Origin: Congeria kusceri
Taxonomy: Eukaryota > Mollusca > Bivalvia > Myida > Dreissenidae
Direction of reading: 5' to 3'
Assembly: GCA_027627225.1 (NCBI GenBank)
Contig: CM051024.1
Location: forward strand, 41,873,225 to 41,937,224
DNA length: 64,000 nt
The position numbers and the translations under genes are program-made. The notes under the pieces were generated by a model. It worked only from the letters and a program-made list of their open reading frames with translations, was not told the origin of the DNA and made no database searches. Shown one piece after another: positions 1-11,519 of this stretch. Position 1 is the first letter of the stretch, and each line of letters starts with the position of its first letter.

Positions 1-841
1 CTTTCTAATGGAAGAACTAGGTTAATTTAATAAAACATTGTACATGTACCGTATAACAGTATGAAACAGCTGAACATATGAAAACCTATTTCAAATGAAC
101 ATGTGCATGATGGAATGTGAAAGAAATTTACTTACAATGTAGTCCTCAAGTCACTAAAATATCAAACACTACAGTAACATAATAGTAAATATAATTGACA
201 ACTCTATATATTGCAAACATAATGAAATTAACGTTGCATAATATCAAGCACAGTCGTAAACATTACAAGTAAATATGTGCACGTAAAGTGAAAACACAGT
301 AGTCTCATTTTTTCACATAATTGTCATTTACTATGTTATGCATAGAATAACTCTTGTTCTGGTAAAATAACTCAAATGTTTAAATGCGACTATATGAGGG
401 AAAAGAGACTACACAATATAAACAACCACAACATAGCATTATGGCAAGATTCAGAGACAATTCCATGTCATTGTCGTTCTGCAATGTAGGAGCACGCCTT
501 AATCTGGTTGATCGTCTAGGTTGAAAGGTACATCAGAAACGGATATGCCACGTGTTGCGACAGGTGTCTGTATTGGCTCGGGCTGCCTAGGTGTTATCGT
601 AACAGACGGTAACGCGCAGTGTCAGTGTTCTAGGCCTTCAAGTTGGAGTAGGAGCCTCGAGTTGGGTAGGCATAGACCTGTGAAGTCGGCATCAACAATC
701 AGTCTGGACAATCTACATACATTGGGATGTATTTACGTAGAATTATCTGGTTACGCAGGGTTACACGTCTGGAACCATCAGCTCTAATTGCATATTGGTC
801 ATACTGGCGTACCTCAATAACAACGTTTTGTATGCAGTACA
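1..841. other. Noncoding, nothing recognised
   Basis: AT-rich sequence with no splice-bounded coding signal. The only longer open frame (521-787, +) has no recognisable motif and low protein-like character, so I do not call it a gene. Confidence 0.6.
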
Positions 842-1715
842 GTTTCCTCATATGCCCATGAGGTATATTAGCCCAGGTAAAACCCATATCAGGGGTGGTA
901 TAGTGGCAAGATAATGCATATGGGACCCACACGGGGCCCATATTGTAGTTTTTGCCCAGCTATAGCCCACATGGGGTGGCTTTCTTGGACCTATATGGGT
1001 TAACTTGCAGTGGACCCACATGAGCTTCCTGTCTTGGACCCATATGGGTCTGATATGGGCAAAAATATCATTTGGGACCCACATGAGACCCATATTGTAT
1101 TTTTTGCCCAGCTATAACCCATATTGGGCCCATATGGACATGCTTTCTGGGCCCCATATAGGCTTTCTAGTAGGGACCCAAATTGGTCTACTTTACTTGA
1201 ACCCATCTGGGTTTTATAGTGGCAAGATAATGCAGTTTTGGCCCACGCTGGACCCATCAGGTATATTAGCGCAGGTAAAACCCATATCGTGGGTTGTATA
1301 GTGGCAAGATAATGCACATAGGACCCACATGGGGCCCAGATTGTATTTTTGCCCAGCTATAGCCAACATTGGGCTTGCTTTCTGGGACCCATATAAGCTT
1401 TCTAATAAGGACCCAAATGGTTTTACTTTACTTGGACCCATCTGGGTTTTATAGTTGCAAGATAATGCATATGGGTCCCACACTGGGCCCATGAGATATA
1501 TTAGCCCTGGTAAAACCCATATCGTGCCCACATGGGATAGCTTACTGGGACCCATATGGGCATACATGCAGTGAACCCACATGGGCTTCCTTGCTGGGAC
1601 ACATATGGGTCTGATATGGACAAACAAATACCATTGGACCCACATGGAGCCCATATTGTTTTTTTTTTGCCCAGCTATAGCCCATATTGGGCCCATATGG
1701 GTTTGCTTGCTGGAA
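842..1715. repeat. Higher-order repeat rich in CCCATATGGG palindromes
   Basis: About 870 bp built from shuffled copies of a few modules: 'GGACCCACATGGGGCCCATATTGT', a 'TTTTTGCCCAGCTATA' block (near 950, 1107, 1348, 1665), a 'TATATTAGC..AGGTAAAACCCATATC' block (862, 1260, 1492) and a 'TATAGTGGCAAGATAATGCA' block. Many junctions carry the self-complementary words CCCATATGGG or CCCACATGGG. Spacing between like modules is irregular (about 230 to 400 bp), so this is a higher-order or rearranged repeat and not a simple satellite. Because the words are palindromic, Met-Gly-Pro/Trp-Val-type open frames appear on both strands; these are repeat artefacts. Confidence 0.8.
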
Positions 1716-2730
1716 ATAAACAACGTACCTACCCATAAACTCATAAGCCTATTTGGTATTGATATTAATTAATTGGTTGAACTTGATTTTTGATGACAAA
1801 TAATTTTAAGAACTATGATGATGACGACGATGATGATGATGCGTAGCATAGCGCAACACACTGAAATAGTTTATGTATTATTTTCCAAATGTTTTTTTTT
1901 ACAGGTTTCTTTCTTTTTCTTAATGTTTGTATTCTAAAAATTTCCTGAACAGTTTATTATATAATATTCACATGACAACTTCAACTGACTGAGAAGGTGA
2001 CATCCCCAAACGGGGTTCGAGTATCTAGTTCTTACTCGATTACATTCTGGTTGAGACTGTCTAACTCATAATGCATATGTTGTTAAGTGAACATTAGGTT
2101 ACTGTGTAACTAATAATATGATGTATATAACATTAGAAACAAAATTAGCAAGAGACAAATGTTTATACATGTTCTTTGTCTTATGTACAGCAGCTGGCAT
2201 TTTATATCTAAATTACTATCAAACTGATGTCATTGCTAGATGTGTGCAGCTTTTAACTTTCTCCTAGATAATTTATTTGTTGAACTCAATGGTAAACTGT
2301 ATAAAACAAATTGTCGGTTTTCCAATTGGTTGTAATTGTGCACATAATTATTAAGCAACCACGGGTAAAATCGATTTCATAGCAATATACATCATCTACA
2401 TGTATTACGATTTATTATACACGTAGATGATGTATTTTGATATTGCTTTGAGCGGGATTTTATTCATAATTCTTGGTTGGTCAAACAGTACATGCAGTTG
2501 TTACTATTAATAGCTGTGTCTATAAATCCATGTGTCAACATTTATGGTGTATTATAATGTATTTCACTTAGAAACATTTGAGCCAACTGATAAAAAGTAT
2601 TAAAACAATATGCTTTGTCAGGTATTCAAAGGCTTAGTTTAAGGAATATCTGGCCCCTCCCTATGGGTACTCCTATCTGTATATTGGGCCACCAAAAAAT
2701 CTCTTATAATTATCTGCATTATTTTTTCTC
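1716..2730. other. Noncoding; short GAT/GAC microsatellite
   Basis: Nothing gene-like. A short imperfect (GAT/GAC)n tract lies at about 1815-1842. A near-inverted pair, ACATCATCTACATGTA and TACACGTAGATGATGTA, occurs at 2388-2436 and could form a hairpin. Confidence 0.5.
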
Positions 2731-2743
2731 AGCTGACTGAGCA

Positions 2744-3007
2744 ATGGCTATGCGCACTTATAAAGGTAATGCTCAATTTTAATTCACTTAAAATACTTTG
2801 CAATATCAGGCAATTATTAAAATATTGTTACTATTATACTCTCTTGATTTAGCAAAAAAGCTTTGTAAATTTTAATTGAGTGATTCAAATTTTATTTTTT
2901 CATATATTTCATCGGATTATTATTTTACAGCACTAGACTGCACAATGACAGACCCTGAATGGGTGACACGATGTATCCAACAAAGAATGCAACACGAAAT
3001 CCTATGA
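2744..3007 (+). CDS. Possible two-exon short ORF (32 aa), unknown function
   Basis: An acceptor (TTTTTTCTCAG ending at 2732) is followed by GCAATGG at 2741-2747, and the exon ends at 2765 at a GTAATG donor. A good acceptor (ATTATTTTACAG ending at 2930) opens a second exon; joining 2744-2765 to 2931-3007 keeps one frame of 32 codons beginning MAMRTYKALDC and ending QQRMQHEIL before TGA. An AATAAA signal follows at 3163-3168. I see the signals and the frame; that this is translated is inference. No family is recognised. It could equally be a noncoding RNA or chance. Confidence 0.28.
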
Positions 3008-3162
3008 ATGCATCAGTCACATGGGTGGTAATTCAATTCTACACCTCTGCACCAGTGAATTGATTTCAAATGATAAGGATCACCACACCGTGCTCGCACT
3101 GTGACCACAGCAGGGCGCCAGTACAAAATAGTGCAATACCCCAGATTTAGGTGTGGAGGTCA

Positions 3163-3168
3163 AATAAA
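3163..3168 (+). promoter_or_regulatory. Candidate poly(A) signal AATAAA
   Basis: Canonical hexamer about 155 bp after the stop of the possible short ORF at 2744-3007. The AT-rich background makes chance occurrence likely. Confidence 0.25.
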
Positions 3169-3189
3169 GAAATATTAAACTAGGGATTA

Positions 3190-5460
3190 AATGCTGTCCT
3201 CATTGGAAAGTAGAAGTATGCGCACAGTCTTCAGTAGAAGGTTTTTTACACGCACTGTCCTGAATTAGCGGCGTGTTTGCTCTTGTGATCCCTACGTTTT
3301 TGTAGTAGAATTACATTTAGTTACTTAAGTTCGTTCTGCAAGAGTTTGCTCATAAATTAATCAGTTTAATGAAACGTCACCTTACACCAACTAAGAAATT
3401 AATTATTAATTACGGGCGTGTTGTAGTGAGATTCACTGTTACCGATTTGTAAAATCTGAATTTAAATCAAAACGCCGAAGGCACTGTAGTTGATTGCGTA
3501 ACACTAGGCATATCACGGACAGTCTGGGCAATTAGATAGGGATGATATAATACAGTGGTTGTAAATGTTTAAACGAAAATATTTATGTACGTATTTACTA
3601 TAACATGTGTTCAATATTATAAATATGACTTGAACATTGCTAAGCAATTTGTATTATTCAAAATGGTAAGTTTAAATAAAATATTGCCTCGTAAACATGT
3701 AAATCAAATTTTTAAATAAATATATCATCATTGTGTAATTAATGTTATTGTTTTATCTTAATCAGGCAGTTTTGAATTGAATATATTTATTGTGTCAAAT
3801 GAGTAGCTGATTAATTTAGGTTCATTGTAAAACGTACGCCACTAATAAAAACGCCATCAGGTGTAGAAACTATATAGATGAAGTAACTTTCAGCAGCTTA
3901 AAACTCAGTACGAGTAAAATATATTTAAAGCCTTTCGAAAAATTCCATTTAAAAGGAAAAAAATGTCGGGCAAGAAACCTCATGAGAGAAATTCTTTGTT
4001 CTATTTTCAATTGCATTCTCTTTCTTTGGGCTACACAAATATATCAGTCCTACTCGACATTCCAACATTAAATATTCATTACTAACACACATTATCTGGA
4101 TATACATGTATAGAATAAAAAACGACCATTATGAGTTTCATAATCGGACACTCTGTAAAGAGACAGATGATTACGCTGTCGAAGATCAAAAGCTGTTGTG
4201 TTGAACAAAACTCAATATTAACCTGAAACAACAAACAAAAAGCTGAATATTAAAATATTAATTATTACATGAATGCAAACACTGTGTTACAAGCATTTCA
4301 ACCGTATTAGCAAGTGTTTTAAGTTCCTTAAAGGGAGATACTATCAAAATAGTGTTGGTTTCTTTGGAAATGTCTTAAAATGTATTTCCTTTCAACTAAT
4401 AATGCATCTGGAGTAGCAAAACTGTCAAAAATGTATATAAAAAAACATGCTAACTACTAGGCGATTGTCGCGACGACTTTCAGCGTTTAAACTTCTGCCT
4501 GTTGTAGCTTCTGATATGATTAGTGTATCCGACCTCAACCGTGATACATCGACTATATCCGGAATGATCCGTAAAAATCGACCGCTACTGCGGAATAACC
4601 GCTAAACAGTACTCTATCGTTATAATGATGGCCACGTGAATAATAAAATGAGTAATAAACATTCCCTACTAAAATTTATTCATATGATTCATTTAAACTA
4701 AACGAAAATGTTGTCACCCATGCAACGTGATAATGAACTTAATTAAAACAGGTCTTTAAAAAGATATTCGGCGTTTGTTGTCATTGTTTATGAAGAATGT
4801 AATATGAACATCCTAGATACTATTTGAAACAGTTAAACGTTTAGATTTTGTGGTTTATTAACAATAATGCACAATAAATTACTTTGCACGTCAGCCAAAT
4901 TTTATGACAGTATGTTTAACCGCTATATTTTTTAGGATAAGTGAACCGTTCAAAGAGTTCTCGTTAATAGCTGGAAATTGCAGTTATGATTCAACATGAT
5001 TCAACATTCGCGTCGTCCCAACTTTCAATGTGTCTATAAAAGTAAATTAGGAATGGGTTCTGGGAAACCCCCCGAAAACTCACATAATGAGGCTTCGGCG
5101 CGGAAGGACATTATAAACTTCGAAATACACATAGTAATTCTCACAAAACTCTAACTCGTGTAAAAATCAAAATAGCCCCCGTTTTCCTTTAACGGTTATG
5201 AATTAGTTATTAATTTGGTATCGAGTAGTCGTCTATTTATCAACTATGCTTTATGGGCTATTCGCTTAGATTCATGAAAGTTGCAAACATTGCATCATAT
5301 GTGTTTTGCAACTATTCCACATGTATCTACTGTGTTATTTACGAAGTCTTTCTTAATGTGTGCATCCTGTTTGTATTCTACTTTAGTTTTTGAGACACAT
5401 TTAGTAGGAACACATTTTGAATCATAGCTGAAGATTCCAGCTATATATGAACTGTGTTTA
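3190..5460. other. Noncoding, nothing recognised
   Basis: AT-rich DNA without coding signal. The segment from about 4330 ('CCTTAAAGGGAGATACTATC') to 5195 ('CCCCCGTTTTCCTTTAA') has weakly inverted ends and looks like a dispersed repeat, but the termini match too poorly to call a MITE. Confidence 0.5.
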
Positions 5461-5534
5461 ACTTGTTTACATTTGAGAGATGATGAGAGAGAGAGGGAGG
5501 GGGGGGGGACAGGAGCATGAGTGAACGGTGGAAG

Positions 5535-5627
5535 ACCACCTGTCCGGTATGGTACCCTCTCATGCGTTGGTCATTATCGAACGGGGGTCGCCTAGGTGAA
5601 AAGCGAGTGTGCTACCCAAGCAGCAGA
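5535..5627 (-). repeat. tRNA-like SINE head (degenerate)
   Basis: Read on the minus strand the segment gives GGTAGCACACTCGC, then a CTTTTCACCTAGGCG arm and CCCCCGTTCGAT, which resembles the D-arm, anticodon arm and B box (GTTCGAT) of a tRNA-derived SINE. The A box is poor and there is no clear conserved body, so this is probably an old 5' fragment. It is preceded on the plus strand by a purine-rich GA/GGGG tract. Confidence 0.45.
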
Positions 5628-5637
5628 TTGTGAGAGA

Positions 5638-5876
5638 ATGAATAATTGGATAATTGAGTGAATGAATGAATGAATACATTAATGAATGAACGAATGAACG
5701 AATACATGAATGAATGAACGAATGAACGAATGAATGAATGAATTAATTAATTAATGGATTGATGGATGGATGGATGGATGGATGAATGAATGAGTGAATG
5801 ATTGAATGAATGATTGAATGAATAAATGAATGAATGAATGAATGAATGAATGAATGAATGAATGAATGAATGAATG
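5638..5876. repeat. (GAAT)n microsatellite with GGAT interlude
   Basis: About 240 bp of imperfect GAAT/GAAC units with an internal block of TGGA units (about 5752-5790), ending in a clean GAAT run at 5822-5876. Confidence 0.95.
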
Positions 5877-6095
5877 GGCGTTCAATGGCTGCTAGGTTCA
5901 TAACCACAACCACTGTAGCCATGTCAACTCTGAACCGCGACCTCCCCCCATGACAGTCATCATCCCATGTTCTTCTGCATCCTCACAGTTATATTCATGA
6001 AATGTTATTATTTAGAGCACTACGTAAATGTCTATACCAGTAATTACGCGTCCGTGTTTTCTGTAAGCACTGCTAAGCTAAGCACTACAAATATA

Positions 6096-6118
6096 TTATT
6101 ATTATTGTTTTTTTTAAA

Positions 6119-6155
<37 letters not shown>

Positions 6156-6160
6156 ACTTA
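6096..6160. repeat. (ATT)n microsatellite
   Basis: ATTATT runs flank a T8 run; the main array is at 6119-6152. Confidence 0.9.
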
Positions 6161-6410
6161 TGATAATTATAATAATTACATTTATAATTATCAACTTCAT
6201 TACAAAACACAACATTTTTAGTAGCAGTTGTAGTTTGTAGTAATAGAACTTTCCAAAGCAGTGTTAGTTATGGAAGTTGATTGGTAGTAAAAAGATAATA
6301 CATGGTAAGTTAGGATTTGTTTTTAATTACCCACAATACTTTAACGAGAAGTATATTTCAAATGCGCACTCAGTATAATGGTTGTGTATACAATGCTAAG
6401 CATACCGATT

Positions 6411-6607
6411 TTATTCGGTAAAATTGGGAACGTCTGAACCGTGTTCTGAAGTTCCAAAATATAAATTACCGATATATGCCTCTTTCCATTTCACGTGATC
6501 TTGCCATTTAGAGCCAATTGTAAATACCCAAGTCACGTTGCCTTCTGAGAGGTGTGAATGGTAGGAGTTAATGCTGTAGAATTCCTTACCGACCAAGTCA
6601 TCTACAT
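6411..6607 (-). CDS. Possible terminal exon, unknown protein
   Basis: The minus strand holds an open frame whose composition looks protein-like (Trp, Gly, His and acidic residues spread evenly, for example GNVTWVFTIGSKWQDHVKW and YIGNLYFGTSEHGSDV). It could start at an acceptor-like ATGTAG just upstream (minus strand, near 6608), and the stop at 6411 overlaps an AATAAA on the same strand. I see the frame and these signals; no family is recognised and no partner exon was found, so it may be an exon remnant or chance. Confidence 0.25.
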
Positions 6608-6609
6608 TT

Positions 6610-7620
6610 GGACTTGTTAGTTTGATTTCTTTTCTAGTTTTGATTAAAAACAGGTATACAATTGTTATAGTCGAGTTAAAGTTTGCTGATAATGAGGGGA
6701 ATATCCGTTAACATTAAACAGAGACTCGGGTAAACGTTTACGTTCCTGTTATGGATGGATATGCTTTAGAGGTTAGTAAACGGTGGCGCGAGGGGGCCAT
6801 TTGAGACTTGCCGGGGCTAATATCGAGCAATGCCTCCGCGCTGCCATTTTTATTGACCTGTTTTATACAAAATTATGTTGTTTATTAGCATTCATATTTG
6901 TTACTTTTGAAATTCATGTTTTCATCCAATTTATAACATATTTAAATATTGTTAAAAATAAGTTAATGGAAAGAGTTTTCACGCTTTATTCGCATCTTAA
7001 ATTAAAACCTGTACACGTCATGGCATTTCAAGTAAGCATAATATTTGTTAAAAGCCGCAACAAACCATTTTTATGACGCAACATGGATAAAAGTAGCTTT
7101 AAAATGGATTTGGTTTTACATTGATATATATACATACATATAGATCTAATTTATTGCGGATTTATACATATCTGTATCACAGTTAAATATGATAATACTT
7201 TTTACAATAGAAAAAATACAGTTGTAGATTTGTATTCCAATATTATTCATGTATAGGACAAGTAGTGCCGAAGCAAACCAAATAGCTCAGATACGCCCGT
7301 GAGCGTGCTATCAAGGACATGCACGTAGATAATACATGTCATCACTTGTTTAGCGATATCATTTGTTCCAACAGATCTAGTACGTACGTTTACTGTAGAT
7401 TGTTGTTTGTTTTTTGTTTTTTTTTGTGGAGTTTTGATTTGGATATTCTACAATGCAAACATTAATGTATACAAATATATTGGACATTGATAAATGACAA
7501 ATGTGTCTAACAAAATGTTTGGTGTTGTTGTAAATAGTAGATTTAATGTATTACACAATACATTCTTATATGTCATGTCATATTGTGATTCTATTCTTAA
7601 TATATTTTTAATACTCAAAT
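6610..7620. other. Noncoding, nothing recognised
   Basis: AT-rich, with a short TATATACATACA tract near 7125. The open frame at 6783-7076 has no protein-like features. Confidence 0.5.
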
Positions 7621-7631
7621 ACAAAAAAAAA

Positions 7632-9480
7632 CAGGACCACCTCTACCACAACCACCTCCACCATTACCTCCACCTTCACCACTACATTCAACTCCTCAAC
7701 CACCACCTCAAGCTATATGTACCCCACCACGACCACATCCACCATGTCCACCACCCAACGACCACATCTACCACCTCCACCACCCAAAACAACCGCCTCC
7801 CAAATCTCCACCACAATGTCCACCACCACCGCTACACTTCACCGCCATTACTGCTACAAACACCCACACAACCACCAACTTCACCACCATCAACTGCATC
7901 ACCATAAAAACCTATTCCATGTTCCTCAACATCGGCCACTTCCACCAGCCTGTCCAAAATATCTACTAATTTACCGTCACTTTCACCATCACCACCACTC
8001 CCCTCATCCCCACCATCGTCATCTACACTACCACAATTTCCACCACCACAAAAATCCCAACTAAAGATACCGCCACTACCACATCCATCTGCACCCCTCA
8101 ATATCTCCACCGCCAACACCGCCTTAAAAATCTCCACCTCCACGACCACATCCACATACTTAATCTCCACTATCTCCACCATCTCAATCAGCACTTCCAC
8201 CACGTTTACTTTTGCAACCACATCCAACACCAACACCACCATCATCATCAACGCCATCTCTATACAAGACGCCTCTACTACAACAATCTCCAATACCACA
8301 ACCAGCCCGCCCCCCGCAATCACAAACCACCGTCATCACCTTCACCATCAACACCACCTCTACCAACACCACTCCACCACCACCAACACCACCATCCTTT
8401 TTCCGCCATCTCCACCACGACTAACTACACTGCCATAATCTCCAACACAATCTCCACCACCACAACCACCCCCACTACCAACATCACCGCCTCGTCTACC
8501 ACTCCTTCCAAAACTACCTCTACCAACACCTACACCACTAAAAGCACCAACTACACGATCAGCAACTACACCACCAGGCACCAGCAGAACCTCTTCCACT
8601 ACGTCCACAACATCCACCACTTCAACCACCGGCTCCAACACAAACCAGCACAATCAAACACCACAGTCACAACCACCACCTTCACCACCACTACCAACAC
8701 AACAATCACAAACTTCCTCAACCACCAAAACAAGTACCATCACAACCACCTCTCCTTCCGACTTCAGCAGCTCCATCAAACCACTACTGTTGCCGCCACA
8801 ACAAAAACTACCACCATCTCCGACACTTCTACCACCATCACCTCAACCAGCTCTACTTCAATAACCATCTCCATCACTAACTTCAATATCGCCACCACAA
8901 CCACCATCTCTACAATCACCATCATCTCCACAACACCACCTCCGCGACCACCACTAGCTTCACATTTCAGGACCACAAACCCATCCACCAAAACACCTCC
9001 TTCATAACAGCCTCAATCCTCACACAAACCTTCACCTCCTTTCCGCACAATAACTCAACCTCTACCTTTTCTTCCCTCTCAACAAGCTCTACCTCCAGCC
9101 CAAAACACTCTTCACAAGAACCTTCTTCTCCAACACAACCCCAACCTCCATCTCACAACAACCACTTCCTCCACCCCGACCACAACCTCCATCTTAAACC
9201 TCTTATAGACCTCCACACCTCCAAGACAAATACCACCTTCACCACCACGATAAACTCCACCTTAAATCTCATAAGAACCTCCATCTCCAACAAAACCACA
9301 ACCTCCAACTTCACAACAACCACCATCACAAGAAACGCGAACTCAAGCAGAACCTTGACTTCCACCCTCACATAAACATCACCTCCACCCCCACATTAAA
9401 CTCAACCTTAAACCTTACAAGGACTTCCACCACCAACAACCACCTCTACCTCCACAACAATCACCACCTTTACCACACAC
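7632..9480. repeat. CCA/CTC-rich, nearly G-free cryptic simple-sequence tract
   Basis: About 1.85 kb dominated by C and A with some T; G is very rare on the plus strand. Units such as CCACCA, CTCCACC, CAACCACC and ACACCACC recur without a fixed period. Open frames on the plus strand read His/Pro/Thr-rich and on the minus strand Val/Gly-rich, as expected from composition, and I reject them as genes. The strong strand asymmetry distinguishes it from ordinary sequence on both sides. Edges are sharp: an A-rich run at 7621-7632 on the left, ordinary AT-rich DNA from about 9480 on the right. Confidence 0.85.
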
Positions 9481-9593
9481 TCGTCAATGATAACCATTAC
9501 CTCTTCTGAATCGCATCATTGTGACAAATGAGAACAAAAACTTGAAAGATTAAAATTTAAAAGCATGCATAGATATTTTGTATTGATGCTGAA

Positions 9594-10131
9594 CTGTGTT
9601 CCGTTCGGGCCACTCGTTATTTCGCACTTTCGACCTATGATTTACAAGCGCGAGAACGCGAGAACACGATAGCGAAATAGCGAAATCACGATGCGAGATG
9701 GCGAGATTACGATGCGAGATCGCGAAATTAATATCGCGATCTCGCATCGTAATCTCGCGCCCTCGAATCGTGTTTTTGCGTTCTCGCCCTTGTATGTCCA
9801 AAGGTCGAGAATGCAAAAACACGATGCGATGTTGCGAAATAAATATCGAGATCTCGCATCGAATTCTCGCAATTTCGCATCGTATTCTCGCGATCTCGCA
9901 TCGTAGTCTCGCGATCTCGAATCGTAATCTCGCGATTTCGCATCGTGTCTTCGCAATCTCGACCTGTGGATTACAAGCGCGAGAACGCGAAAACACGATT
10001 CGAAGTAGCGAAATCACGATGCGAGGTTGCAAGATAACGATGCGAGATCGCGAAATTAATATCGCGATCTCGCATCGTGTTTTCGGGTTTTCGCTTGAGC
10101 ATAGGTAGTTTAACAACGATAATTGTGTTCT
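9594..10131 (+). repeat. Left inverted-repeat arm of the foldback element
   Basis: Three modules. The outer one is itself palindromic around about 9735 (GCGAGATTACGATGCGAG pairing with CTCGCATCGTAATCTCGC). The middle one carries a 21-bp direct repeat of the type CGCATCGTATTCTCGCGATCT at about 9865-9955. The inner one ends in another palindrome centred near 10055. Open frames here on both strands are repeat artefacts. Confidence 0.85.
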
Positions 10132-10992
10132 TTGCCTATAGACAATTTAGAGAGTATCATGTTAGAATAATGATTGTGTTATTGTTAACCAAATTAGAAG
10201 AAATAATGGGCGATTTGCTGAATAGCCAGATTGAATAAATGACAAGCATATAATGCATTGTTATGATTTTATTAAGCAAGACCATGTGCCATTCAAAAAC
10301 TGTATTCTAATAAATGATGACCAGTATAAACTCATACAAACTGCTAAAATGTAATCAAACAATATCATATTTGTAATCACATCTCTGTGTGGGGCCTGTA
10401 CTCCAAGGTTTACAGAAATGGAACATGCTCTATCCCAAGAATGTGTCGTACACCTCCAGAAACGTTTATAAAGCAGTGTAGTAGACAAATATACACGGAA
10501 CACTTTGATTTATAAATCAAGCTTTATAAAACAAGGTTTACCTGTAGAGGGCCATTAACATTTGAGAAGCAGTATCCTAACATGTTGGATTTCCCTTGTA
10601 CAGTGCAGTGAGTGTGGCTGGGGACATAATTATGTTGATCAATGTTTAAATACTTAAATGTCATGAGCATATTCAACTACATCATGCGTATGAAGTTTTG
10701 CAATGGGTTGAAAACATTATTGTCATTTCATTTATTTCGAAGTCATACACGTGTTAAAAAATATATGTATACAGGCAATGTTTTAAGTAATAAAATGTTG
10801 TGTTTTTTAATGTATAAATTGAGCATTATAAAAGGATAAAAAGTCTTGCATTTTAATATTTTCCTCAAATGTTATTGTTAAATTTGCCAAATGTCTTTTA
10901 TTGTGGCATCTAATTCGTCCTCCATTTGATTCATTGCCTCCAAAATGACTTGCCTGCACATATGCAACCGGAAGGCGAGAGTACGATGTGGC

Positions 10993-11519
10993 TATCGTTG
11001 TTTCGCGATTTCGAACTATGCTCAAACTAAAACGCGAAAAACACGATGCGAGATCGCGATATTAATTTCGCGGTCTCGCATCGTAATCTCGCAACCTCGC
11101 ATCGAGATTTCGCTACTACGTATCGTGTTCTCGCGTTCTCGCGCTTGTAATCCACAGATCGAGATTGCGAAACCACGATGCGAAATCGCGAGACTACGAA
11201 GCGAGGTCGCGAGGCTACGATGCGAGATAGCGAGAATACGATGCGAAATTGCGAGATTACGATACGAGATCGCGATATTAATTTCGCAACCTCGCATCGT
11301 GTTTTCGCATTCTCGACTTTTGGATATACAAGGGCGAGAACGCGAAACACGATGCGAGGGCGCGAGATTACGATGCGAGATCGCGATATTAATTTCTCGC
11401 ATCGTAACCTCGCAATCTCGCATCGTGATTTCGCTACTTCGCATCGTGTTATCGCGTTTTCGCGCTTGTAATCCAAGGGTCGAGAATGCGAAACAACGAG
11501 TGGCACTAACGGAACACCG
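10993..11519 (-). repeat. Right inverted-repeat arm of the foldback element
   Basis: Reverse complement of the left arm, with the same three modules in reverse order and scattered substitutions and small gaps (for example the shortened centre TATTAATTTCTCGC near 11390). Divergence between the arms indicates that they are not being kept identical by recent gene conversion. Confidence 0.85.

Larger units (their letters stand above)
9594..11519. mobile_element. Foldback-type element with ~530 bp modular inverted repeats
   Basis: Left arm 9594-10131 and right arm 10993-11519 are reverse complements over nearly their whole length (left GTGTTCCGTT.. at 9596 pairs with AACGGAACAC at the right end; inner ends share GAGCATAG and AACAACGATA). 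The arms are exceptionally CpG-rich (TCGCGA, CTCGCATCG) in an AT-rich genome and consist of smaller palindromes centred on AATTAATA plus a 21-bp direct repeat. The ~860 bp centre (10132-10992) is ordinary AT-rich DNA; I find no transposase. No clear target-site duplication flanks it. Long composite inverted repeats with a non-coding core match foldback (FB) type elements; a non-autonomous DNA transposon is the simplest reading. Confidence 0.8.

Noticed and set aside
842..1744. Long overlapping open frames on both strands (Met-Gly-Pro-Trp type)
   Set aside because: They come from palindromic repeat modules and follow no codon pattern; the same residues appear on both strands.
4330..5195. A MITE or DNA transposon with AAAGG termini
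   Set aside because: Ends are only loosely inverted (TTAAAGGGAGA versus TTAAAGGAAAACG) and no target-site duplication was found.
7494..9371. His/Pro/Thr-rich and Val/Gly-rich open frames up to 163 codons
   Set aside because: Composition artefacts of the CCA/CTC tract; frames change freely and no start or splice context supports them.
9780..9960. A CRISPR-like array (21-bp repeats)
   Set aside because: There are no unique spacers and the units lie within inverted arms of a eukaryotic element.
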